Source: Rhodospirillaceae bacterium
GTDB taxonomy: Bacteria; Pseudomonadota; Alphaproteobacteria; Micavibrionales; UBA2020
Assembly: GCA_003524565.1 (NCBI GenBank)
Contig: DQGU01000088.1
Span: 1 to 5,369 of the forward strand
Length of the DNA stretch: 5,369 nt
Direction of reading: 5' to 3'
Under the pieces are notes generated by a model. That model saw nothing but the letters and a program-made list of their open reading frames with translations. It was not told where the DNA came from and did no database searches. Each line of letters opens with the position of its first letter. Positions within the stretch are counted from its first letter, which is position 1. The translations under genes and the position numbers were made by a program. Below are positions 1-3,734 of this stretch, in pieces.

Positions 1-125
1 GTTTCAACGTTAAAATCGCGCATGATGCGCTTGGTCGCATGCCGCGTGCCATACTGCGCGCGCAAAAACGCGCCCCAGCGCGCCGCCACCTCTGCCTGTT
101 GCAATCCGCTGCCCTTTTTGGACAT
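1..125 (-). CDS. Partial phage early protein, possible HTH
   Basis: This is the 5' part of a leftward gene that runs off the left edge; 41 complete codons are visible. The start is the ATG at 125-123. It follows a good Shine-Dalgarno GGGAGG with about six bases of spacing; another ATG at 130-128 lies too close to that site. The visible peptide begins MSKKGSGLQQAEVAARWGAF and continues with a basic stretch ending in ATKRIMRDFNV (about residues 30-40). That ending resembles the first helices of small phage proteins with a helix-turn-helix, but too little is present to name a family. It lies about 100 bases downstream of the Cro-like gene on the same strand, so it is probably the next gene of the leftward early transcript. 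The function is unknown. Existence of the gene is fairly sure from the ribosome site and open frame; the HTH idea is weak. Confidence 0.7.
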   Translation of the reverse strand, partial: MSKKGSGLQQAEVAARWGAFLRAQYGTRHATKRIMRDFNVE

Positions 126-140
126 GTCATTCCTCCCTGC

Positions 141-164
141 CCTGTGCGTAAATGAATGCACAGG
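141..164. repeat. Inverted repeat before the leftward gene
   Basis: Seven-base arms CCTGTGC and GCACAGG are separated by ten bases. The element lies in the gap between the Cro-like gene and the partial leftward gene, just upstream of that gene's Shine-Dalgarno. It could be an RNA hairpin in the leader or a protein-binding palindrome. There is no U-tract, so it is not a standard terminator. It does not match the ACAAC-N5-GTTGT operators. Confidence 0.35.
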
Positions 165-226
165 CGCAGGACGGCATGCAGGCCGCAGCGTCAAATCTAA
201 AACCGATGGATACCCATGAAACGACA

Positions 227-499
227 TCAGGCCGCCACCTCACCAATCACAGCCGCAGGGCCTTTGCAGAGACCCTCGGCCGGCGGCGCATCTTCCCCGC
301 CTTGCAGGGCGGGCAGGTCGTAAAAGTCATTCGGCTGGACAAGGCCGGCAGACCAGACGAAATAGACCGCCATCGCCTCCCTGCCCGGCACGCGCTTGCC
401 TTCGACATGAAGGCGCACGGCCTCCGCGTGCTGGCCCGTCTGGCGGGCGCACTCGGCGAAGGAAATATCATGAGCGATAAGGTACGTCTTGAGCTTCAT
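227..499 (-). CDS. Cro-like HTH transcriptional regulator
   Basis: A 90-residue protein starting MKLKTYLIAHDISFAECARQ. Residues about 1-60 form a compact helix-turn-helix of the Cro/CI or YdaS type. Helix 2 is around SFAECARQTG, the recognition helix around HAEAVRLHVEG, and the domain ends in the VQPNDFYD motif common in such regulators. The tail (about 62-90) is Pro/Gly/Ala-rich and probably flexible. I chose the ATG at 499-497 because it begins the HTH fold and sits six bases after a -10 hexamer. The frame stays open further upstream, but that extension would cross the operators and the opposing repressor gene. There is no Shine-Dalgarno, consistent with a leaderless transcript. By family and position it should be the lytic-side regulator opposing the divergent repressor at the shared operators. 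Direct proof of operator binding is not visible in the sequence. Confidence 0.82.
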   Translation of the reverse strand: MKLKTYLIAHDISFAECARQTGQHAEAVRLHVEGKRVPGREAMAVYFVWSAGLVQPNDFYDLPALQGGEDAPPAEGLCKGPAAVIGEVAA

Positions 500-505
500 G
501 CGCCA

Positions 506-534
506 ATAACAACAAAATGTTGTACGCGCGTCAA
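506..534 (-). promoter_or_regulatory. Promoter of the Cro-like gene
   Basis: On the minus strand the -35 is TTGACG (534-529), followed by a 17-base spacer and the -10 TGTTAT (511-506). Six bases then precede the ATG at 499, so transcription would begin at or next to the start codon. Operator 509-523 lies between the -35 and -10 and overlaps the -10. A bound repressor would therefore exclude RNA polymerase. Hexamer matches and spacing are seen directly; activity is inferred. Confidence 0.7.
509..523. promoter_or_regulatory. Operator 1 (ACAAC-N5-GTTGT)
   Basis: A 15-bp palindrome reading ACAACAAAATGTTGT on the plus strand, with perfect five-base arms. It sits inside the cro promoter between -35 and -10. 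Its reverse complement is identical to the operator at 1460-1474. It is a likely binding site for the phage repressor and/or the Cro-like protein. Confidence 0.8.
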
Positions 535-542
535 GGATTTTT

Positions 543-557
543 ACAACGCTCTGTTGT
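543..557. promoter_or_regulatory. Operator 2 (ACAAC-N5-GTTGT)
   Basis: Reads ACAACGCTCTGTTGT with perfect arms. It differs from the operator at 1485-1499 by one spacer base. It ends directly at the proposed -35 of the repressor promoter (558-563). This is the place where a bound repressor could touch RNA polymerase and activate its own gene, as at lambda OR2; that activation is inference. Confidence 0.8.
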
Positions 558-586
558 TTTACGAACACAACAATTTGTTGCATCAT
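558..586 (+). promoter_or_regulatory. Promoter of the repressor gene (PRM-like)
   Basis: A weak sigma70-type promoter: -35 TTTACG (558-563), a 17-base spacer, and -10 CATCAT (581-586). Each hexamer matches the consensus at four of six positions. Six bases separate the -10 from the repressor ATG at 593, the same geometry as the opposing cro promoter, so a leaderless transcript is likely. Operator 2 abuts the -35 and operator 3 fills the spacer. That fits activation or self-repression depending on which site is filled. Confidence 0.5.
567..581. promoter_or_regulatory. Operator 3 (one-mismatch copy)
   Basis: Reads ACAACAATTTGTTGC. It matches the operator consensus except for the last base of the right arm. 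It lies in the spacer of the repressor promoter and touches its -10, so occupancy should shut off repressor synthesis. As the least perfect copy it may be the weakest site, as lambda OR3 is for CI. Confidence 0.72.
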
Positions 587-592
587 GGCGGC

Positions 593-934
593 ATGAGCAA
601 TTTCATCAAACAAATCAGAGAACAAGCTGGCATCACCACCGCCGAACTGGCCGCCCGCGTGCGCACCAGCCAGCAACAGATCACCAACCTCGAAAACGGC
701 AAGCGCAAACTGACATGGGAATGGATGCAGCGTCTGGCCGATGGCCTTGAATGTCACCCGCTTGATCTGGTCGAAGGCCCCGCCGCGCCCAAAGACGACA
801 GCGAAAAAGACCTGCTGCGGAAATTCCGCGGCCTCGAGGATGGCCAAAAAAGGATGTTCTCGCATATGCTGGATGGATTGAGCAAAGGCGCGGCCGACAG
901 CAAGGAAGAAGATGAAGCGAGAAAACGGAAATAG
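593..934 (+). CDS. XRE-family phage repressor (CI-like, no protease domain)
   Basis: A 113-residue DNA-binding protein, probably the lysogeny repressor. Residues about 3-60 form an XRE helix-turn-helix: helix 2 around TTAELAARV (15-23), recognition helix around SQQQITNLENG (26-36), and closing helices to HPLDLVEG. The rest is a short charged helical segment (DLLRKFRGLEDGQKRM) and a Lys/Glu-rich tail. There is no S24/LexA-type peptidase domain, so RecA-stimulated self-cleavage is not possible for this protein. I chose the ATG at 593: the frame is open back to 152, but that part runs through the cro gene and operators on the other strand. ATG 585 gives only three codons. No Shine-Dalgarno is visible, and the -10-to-ATG spacing suggests a leaderless mRNA. 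It overlaps the next gene by 23 bases. It likely binds the five ACAAC-N5-GTTGT sites. Confidence 0.85.
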   Translation: MSNFIKQIREQAGITTAELAARVRTSQQQITNLENGKRKLTWEWMQRLADGLECHPLDLVEGPAAPKDDSEKDLLRKFRGLEDGQKRMFSHMLDGLSKGAADSKEEDEARKRK

Positions 935-1364
935 TCACCCCGCGGTAAATCCCGTAAACGCTGAACGAAAAATCCCTTTTTTGTTGAGACTGTCACCCGT
1001 CCAGCTCGGCTTTGCTGTGGTTGTTTTGGTATCAATATTCTGGCCCGCAGACGAGAATTCGCTTTCTGCTGATATTGCCACGATTTTATGGGGCGCAGGC
1101 TGGGGAATAATTTTTGGTGGCGCTTGGGCGCACTTGCATAAATCAGCAGAAGATGGCTATTGGTCGCAAGTATTTTACCTTCATGGACTAGATCGCGCGC
1201 TCAGGTCATCGACGCAAAGCGAAAAAGACTGGCATTTGAGGGTAAGGCCACCAAGGAATGAGCATGAACGCGACGCCTTGCTCCGGTGGATAGATAAGCA
1301 GCGGGTCACCCTAGGGGTTACGGTGAAAATCGAATTTATTGACCCAGCACCGAAAGAGAAATAA
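912..1364 (+). CDS. Two-TM membrane protein in the rex position
   Basis: A 150-residue protein of no family I recognise. A polar, basic N-terminus (1-27) is followed by two hydrophobic segments, about 28-45 (QLGFAVVVLVSIFW) and 54-74 (ATILWGAGWGIIFGGAWAHL), joined by a short acidic loop. A soluble C-terminal part (about 77-150) is rich in charged residues. An inner-membrane hairpin with a cytoplasmic tail is likely. Start ATG 912 has the Shine-Dalgarno AAGGA five bases upstream, inside the end of the repressor gene, so the two genes are co-transcribed and probably coupled. A terminator follows directly. The reading frame is visibly more AT-rich than the operon to the right, as in accessory 'moron' genes. 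Made with the repressor in the lysogen, it is a candidate superinfection-exclusion or abortive-infection protein, by analogy with lambda RexB. That function is inference from position and topology only. Confidence 0.75.
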   Translation: MKRENGNSHPAVNPVNAERKIPFLLRLSPVQLGFAVVVLVSIFWPADENSLSADIATILWGAGWGIIFGGAWAHLHKSAEDGYWSQVFYLHGLDRALRSSTQSEKDWHLRVRPPRNEHERDALLRWIDKQRVTLGVTVKIEFIDPAPKEK

Positions 1365-1381
1365 GCAGATTGTTTCCCATG

Positions 1382-1409
1382 AAACCGCCCTTCGGGGCGG
1401 TTTTCTTTT
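1382..1409 (+). terminator. Rho-independent terminator
   Basis: The stem AAACCGCCC / GGGCGGTTT (nine pairs) is closed by a TTCG tetraloop flanked by C-G, the very stable cUUCGg type. It is followed by the T-rich run TTCTTTT. It lies 17 bases after the stop of the membrane-protein gene and ends the repressor transcript before the rightward early promoter. Confidence 0.93.
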
Positions 1410-1459
1410 CCCTTCTATTCAGGACTTTAACAACAAAAAACATTCTAATGCGCAATCGT

Positions 1460-1474
1460 ACAACATTTTGTTGT
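1460..1474. promoter_or_regulatory. Operator 4 (ACAAC-N5-GTTGT)
   Basis: Reads ACAACATTTTGTTGT, the exact reverse complement of operator 1. It abuts and shares one base with the -35 of the rightward early promoter. Centre-to-centre it is 25 bases from operator 5, close to the 24 bases between operators 2 and 3. A lone half-site ACAAC also occurs at 1430-1434, but no right arm is present there. Confidence 0.8.
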
Positions 1475-1502
1475 TGACATACTGACAACACTCTGTTGTT
1501 AA
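1474..1502 (+). promoter_or_regulatory. Rightward early promoter (PL-like)
   Basis: A consensus -35 TTGACA (1474-1479), a 17-base spacer, and -10 TGTTAA (1497-1502); an 18-base spacer would give GTTAAT. Measured from the -35, its operator sits exactly where operator 1 sits in the cro promoter: five bases after the hexamer, ending in the -10. It should drive the operon that starts at 1551, with a leader of about 40 bases, and be blocked by repressor. Confidence 0.75.
1485..1499. promoter_or_regulatory. Operator 5 (ACAAC-N5-GTTGT)
   Basis: Reads ACAACACTCTGTTGT, with perfect arms and one spacer difference from operator 2. It lies between the -35 and -10 of the rightward promoter, so binding there excludes polymerase. 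Confidence 0.8.
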
Positions 1503-1517
1503 TCAGCCCATCAACCC

Positions 1518-1531
1518 GCCGCATCCGCGGC
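1518..1531 (+). repeat. Small leader hairpin GCCGC-N4-GCGGC
   Basis: A five-pair GC stem with a four-base loop in the leader of the rightward operon, about ten bases before the Shine-Dalgarno of the first gene. The same arms with another loop recur at 3697-3710 before the integrase. Such short GC stems are easily made by chance in this composition. Confidence 0.25.
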
Positions 1532-1550
1532 ACAACGATGGAGCTGATCG

Positions 1551-1925
1551 ATGACCACCCGCACAAACGAAGCGATCATTCTGGCCTACCTGAAGGCGGA
1601 AGCAGACCGCAACCCCGACGCGCCTATCGGCCCCGCGCTGGCCACCGCCGACGCGGTGATCGCGCAGCTGGATGCGATGACGCCTGGCCCGAACGTCATC
1701 ATGACCATTGACGCACCAGGGGGGGGTACGGACGAAGACCCGGATCTGGCGCTGCTCCGATCGATCTTCGAGGAAACCGGCGAAGCGGTCGGGATCAAGG
1801 GATTTGCCGAAGCTGCCGAAACAGACACAGCCGACGCAGCCGCGCGCCTGAATGCCCTCGTGGAAGCCGGCATCGCCACCAGCCGCCGCCGCGGGCGCGG
1901 CATTTACTTCACGCCGGCGGAATAG
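1551..1925 (+). CDS. Unknown protein with winged-helix-like C-terminus
   Basis: First gene of the repressor-controlled rightward operon; 124 residues. Start ATG 1551 has GGAG seven bases upstream. I do not recognise the family. The N-terminal part (about 5-42) is helical. The middle (about 44-65) is a Pro/Gly/Asp-rich linker. The C-terminal part (about 85-121) reads like the end of a winged helix: a helix AAARLNALVEAGIA followed by basic SRRRGRGIYF, typical of a recognition helix plus beta wing. A DNA-binding role is therefore plausible but unproven. The linker is encoded across a run of eight G bases (1719-1726), a site where a sequencing error or slippage could change the frame. Both halves read sensibly in the current frame. 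Seven bases separate its stop from the next start, so it is co-translated with the LexA-like gene. Confidence 0.72.
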   Translation: MTTRTNEAIILAYLKAEADRNPDAPIGPALATADAVIAQLDAMTPGPNVIMTIDAPGGGTDEDPDLALLRSIFEETGEAVGIKGFAEAAETDTADAAARLNALVEAGIATSRRRGRGIYFTPAE

Positions 1926-1932
1926 GTGCAGC

Positions 1933-2337
1933 ATGATGCTCACCCCGAAACAACGCCAGCTGCTGGATTTCATCGGCGCATACAACCGCCGCACCGGCTG
2001 CGGCCCGTCTTACGATGAAATGACGGCCGCGCTGGGGCTGGCGTCCAAAGCCGGCATCCACCGCCTGATCAACGCCCTCGAAGAACGCGGGCACATCGAG
2101 CGCCTGCCGAAACGCGCCCGCGCTATCCAGCTGAAGCAGCCGCCAGCACCGCTGTCGGGCGATGAAACCGTGCAGCTGCTGGTCGATGCGCTGCGCATCG
2201 CCATCATCGAAATGGAAGATGCCGGCTGGAACAGCGCCGCCGAACCTCTCGCACGTCAGGACGCGCTGCGCCGCGTGCGCGCCGCCTACAAAGAAGCGCA
2301 GCGCGCGACACAGCAACAGATGGCAGGTGCCGCATGA
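1933..2337 (+). CDS. LexA DNA-binding-domain protein without protease domain
   Basis: A 134-residue protein. Residues about 3-67 match the LexA N-terminal winged helix closely: LTPKQRQLLDFI, then PSYDEMTAALGL, then the SKAGIHRLINALEERGHI recognition region and RLPKRARAI, the last being typical of alphaproteobacterial LexA. LexA proteins are usually about 200-240 residues and continue with an Ala-Gly cleavage site and a Ser-Lys peptidase. Here the C-terminus (about 75-134) is instead helical and charged, with no such motifs, so it cannot self-cleave. Start ATG 1933 follows AGGTG; the frame is open upstream to 1852, but that lies inside the preceding gene. The stop overlaps the next start as ATGA. 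It may be a phage regulator acting on its own or host LexA-type sites, or a nucleic-acid adaptor. The domain call is firm; the role is inferred. Confidence 0.85.
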   Translation: MMLTPKQRQLLDFIGAYNRRTGCGPSYDEMTAALGLASKAGIHRLINALEERGHIERLPKRARAIQLKQPPAPLSGDETVQLLVDALRIAIIEMEDAGWNSAAEPLARQDALRRVRAAYKEAQRATQQQMAGAA

Positions 2338-2426
2338 TCGCCCTGCGCATCCAATCCATTTTGAACCGTATCACCCGCGGATGGCGCAAACGCCGTGCCC
2401 GCAAAGTAAGGAGCTTCGCGCCATGA
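2334..2426 (+). CDS. 30-residue basic micro-ORF
   Basis: Begins MIALRIQSILNRITRGWRKR and ends in a further basic stretch, for 30 residues in total. The start ATG overlaps the stop of the LexA-like gene (ATGA), and its own stop TGA overlaps the next ATG in the same way. AGG lies six bases before the start. The frame therefore bridges exactly two coupled genes, which favours real translation at least for coupling. An amphipathic, strongly basic helix is likely. I recognise no homologue, and a peptide this short could be only a translational bridge. Confidence 0.42.
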   Translation: MIALRIQSILNRITRGWRKRRARKVRSFAP

Positions 2427-2617
2427 TGAAATCAACGCCTATCAAAGAAGTCCATGCCCGCGCATATGAACACCTGCAGGAGCCGCCCGTGGTCGAGGTT
2501 GTGCAGATGATCCGCGTCACCCACACGGTCGGCGATGGCATCGATGATCCGCTGCGGCCCGTTGATTGTTACTACACCATGGACGGCAAGCTGGTCGCCG
2601 GCCGCGGGGATAAATAA
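2423..2617 (+). CDS. Small phage protein of unknown function
   Basis: A 64-residue protein. The C-terminal half (about 24-61) alternates hydrophobic and polar residues and ends in DCYYTMDGKLVAGRGDK. This is a beta-rich pattern that I have the impression of seeing in small phage early proteins, but I cannot name a family. The Shine-Dalgarno TAAGGAG lies nine bases before the first ATG at 2423; a second ATG follows at once (2426). The ATGA overlap with the micro-ORF suggests translational coupling. No membrane segment, HTH or metal-binding pattern is visible. It belongs to the early operon, so inhibition or modification of host functions is possible but nothing in the sequence shows it. Confidence 0.7.
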   Translation: MMKSTPIKEVHARAYEHLQEPPVVEVVQMIRVTHTVGDGIDDPLRPVDCYYTMDGKLVAGRGDK

Positions 2618-2619
2618 CC

Positions 2620-2847
2620 ATGCGCGTCTTCGGCTTTTTCATCATCCGCTGGGCGCGGCTGCAGGAAATCCACCAGCGCATGCGCCGGCTGCACGACGAG
2701 GCCATCATCAAGGACATCGAAATCGATGCACTCAGAAAAACAATTCGCCGGCACGAACAAGACATCCTGCAGCTGCAGCAGCACCTTGCCGCATCGCCTT
2801 TGACTTTGAACTGGAAGAGAGGATTTGAGCATGAGAAAACTTCTTAA
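2620..2847 (+). CDS. Small coiled-coil protein
   Basis: A 75-residue protein with a short hydrophobic N-terminus (VFGFFIIRWARL, about 3-14), then a long charged helix (about 15-58) in which Leu/Ile recur at heptad-like spacing: LQEI, MRRL, IIKDIEIDAL, IRRHEQDILQLQQHL. It is probably an oligomerising coiled coil. The N-terminal hydrophobic stretch is too short for a clear membrane anchor. The start ATG lies two bases after the upstream stop, with a weak GGGGA ribosome site. The end overlaps the excisionase-like gene by 17 bases. No family recognised; the existence of the gene is supported by packing in the operon. Confidence 0.65.
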   Translation: MRVFGFFIIRWARLQEIHQRMRRLHDEAIIKDIEIDALRKTIRRHEQDILQLQQHLAASPLTLNWKRGFEHEKTS

Positions 2848-3118
2848 CCCCGCCGAGGTTGCCGGCAAGCTCGGGCGCAGCACCAACTGGTTTTTGCGCA
2901 CGCGTGACCAGCTGCACAAGCGCGGCTTTCCGCGCCCCGTGCTGGGCGATGGCAAGAACGGCCGCCCGCGCTGGGACGAAGGCGCGATCGATGCCTGGCT
3001 GGATAGCCAGATGTCGCCCGACTTGCGCGCCCTGCGCCAGGGCAGCGCCAAGGTTTCCGCGACCGACTACACCGCGCAGCTGGAACAGCGCCTGCAGCAG
3101 CTGGGGGCACGCCCATGA
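2831..3118 (+). CDS. Excisionase/AlpA-like HTH protein
   Basis: A 95-residue protein. Residues about 4-58 form a MerR-like winged helix of the excisionase/AlpA type: LLNPAEVAGKLGRSTNWF (helix, turn, helix), then a wing with PRPVLGDGKNGRPRWDEGAIDAWL, where GRPRWDEGAIDAWL is the characteristic last strand and helix. The C-terminal part (about 62-95) is helical. Start ATG 2831 has AGAGGA seven bases upstream; a TTG six bases earlier is in frame but too near that site. Such proteins bend DNA at attachment sites to direct excision, or act as small activators of integrase genes. Being in the same transcript as the integrase about 600 bases upstream of it fits the excisionase role, but helper regulators look alike. 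Confidence 0.75.
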   Translation: MRKLLNPAEVAGKLGRSTNWFLRTRDQLHKRGFPRPVLGDGKNGRPRWDEGAIDAWLDSQMSPDLRALRQGSAKVSATDYTAQLEQRLQQLGARP

Positions 3119-3417
3119 AACCGCGCAACACGGCCGAGGAAATCCTGCAATCTTTCATCGACCGCTGCATGGCCGACATGCGGCCGGATCAAGCCGCCAT
3201 CGTCGATGCGATGGTCATGATGCAGCTGGCGCGCCGCGCGCCGAATTTCGATTTGAAACTCGAAATGCGCCTGATCGCCGAAAAGCACCGCAAGGCAAGC
3301 CCCTATCTGTGCTACGCGCTGCGCGCGCTGGCCGATACCGTGGCCGCAAATGTAACTGTTCTTCCCATCAATCCCGCCATGAAACAGGAGCATAACGATG
3401 CACCAAAACGTCATTGA
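3115..3417 (+). CDS. Small helical protein of unknown function
   Basis: A 100-residue protein, overlapping the previous stop as ATGA and the next gene by 20 bases. It is predicted almost wholly helical to about residue 78: AEEILQSFIDRCMADM, AIVDAMVMMQLARR, LEMRLIAEKHRK, YLCYALRALADTVA. The tail is Asn/Pro/Lys-rich. No domain is recognised and there is no clear HTH or membrane segment. The ribosome site is weak (GGGGG), so translation probably depends on coupling to the excisionase-like gene. Codon choice is GC-rich at third positions like its neighbours, supporting a real gene. Confidence 0.68.
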   Translation: MKPRNTAEEILQSFIDRCMADMRPDQAAIVDAMVMMQLARRAPNFDLKLEMRLIAEKHRKASPYLCYALRALADTVAANVTVLPINPAMKQEHNDAPKRH

Positions 3418-3691
3418 ATTCCCGCGCGCCGCAGCGCAGGCTTTGCCGCGCCCCAGCGCATACCCGATTGAATTGTTCTGGTACGACAGCAGCCGCATGC
3501 AGCGCGTCATGCGCACCGCCGACCGCTCCATGATCCGCCGGCAGATGGATAGCCTGTTGCGCCGCGGCATCATGGCCGAGGTCATCGACCATAACGGCGC
3601 GCGCTGCGGCAGCGTCCATGCGATCACCACCGCAGACGGCACGCTGTCTTTCCGCGCATTCCTTGAAGGTGAACACTGGGGCGACGATTAA
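3398..3691 (+). CDS. Small mixed alpha/beta protein of unknown function
   Basis: A 97-residue protein starting MHQNVIEFPRAAAQALPRPS. After a Pro-rich N-terminus there is a short strand (PIELFWYD), a basic helical part with many Arg (about 33-58: MQRVMRTADRSMIRRQMDSLLRRG), and beta-like strands AEVIDH / SVHAITT / GTLSFRAFLEG. The Shine-Dalgarno AGGAG lies seven bases before ATG 3398, inside the end of the upstream gene. I recognise no family. The basic helix followed by strands could bind nucleic acid or a protein partner. It ends 43 bases before the integrase start. Confidence 0.7.
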   Translation: MHQNVIEFPRAAAQALPRPSAYPIELFWYDSSRMQRVMRTADRSMIRRQMDSLLRRGIMAEVIDHNGARCGSVHAITTADGTLSFRAFLEGEHWGDD

Positions 3692-3696
3692 ACCCC

Positions 3697-3710
3697 GCCG
3701 CAGTCGCGGC
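3697..3710 (+). repeat. Small hairpin GCCGC-N4-GCGGC before integrase
   Basis: A five-pair GC stem with loop AGTC in the 43-base gap between the unknown gene and the integrase. It ends seven bases before the integrase ribosome site TTAAAGGAG. It has the same arms as the hairpin at 1518-1531. It is followed by AAAACC, not a U-tract, so it is not a terminator. Chance occurrence is possible. Confidence 0.25.
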
Positions 3711-3734
3711 AAAACCTTAAAGGAGCAAACGACC

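Noticed and set aside
22..219. Plus-strand frame at the left edge
   Set aside because: It is antisense to the better-supported leftward gene that has GGGAGG before its ATG. The product is Cys/Arg/Ala-rich with no fold signal.
152..592. N-terminal extension of the repressor frame (260 residues in total)
   Set aside because: It runs antisense through the Cro-like gene and across three operators and the promoters. The translated extension has no domain character, whereas the HTH begins right after ATG 593.
500..865. Upstream extension of the Cro-like frame on the minus strand
   Set aside because: It lies antisense to the repressor gene and covers the operators. The promoter geometry and HTH start point to ATG 499.
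1430..1444. Third operator upstream of the rightward promoter
   Set aside because: Only the left half ACAAC is present; the expected GTTGT arm reads ACATT.
1503..1994. Minus-strand frame of 163 codons
   Set aside because: It is antisense to the first operon gene and the start of the LexA-like gene, and its product looks like reversed-codon noise.
3618..3734. Longer integrase start
   Set aside because: It lies inside the preceding gene and has no ribosome site, while ATG 3735 has TTAAAGGAG at good spacing and begins a normal integrase N-terminus.
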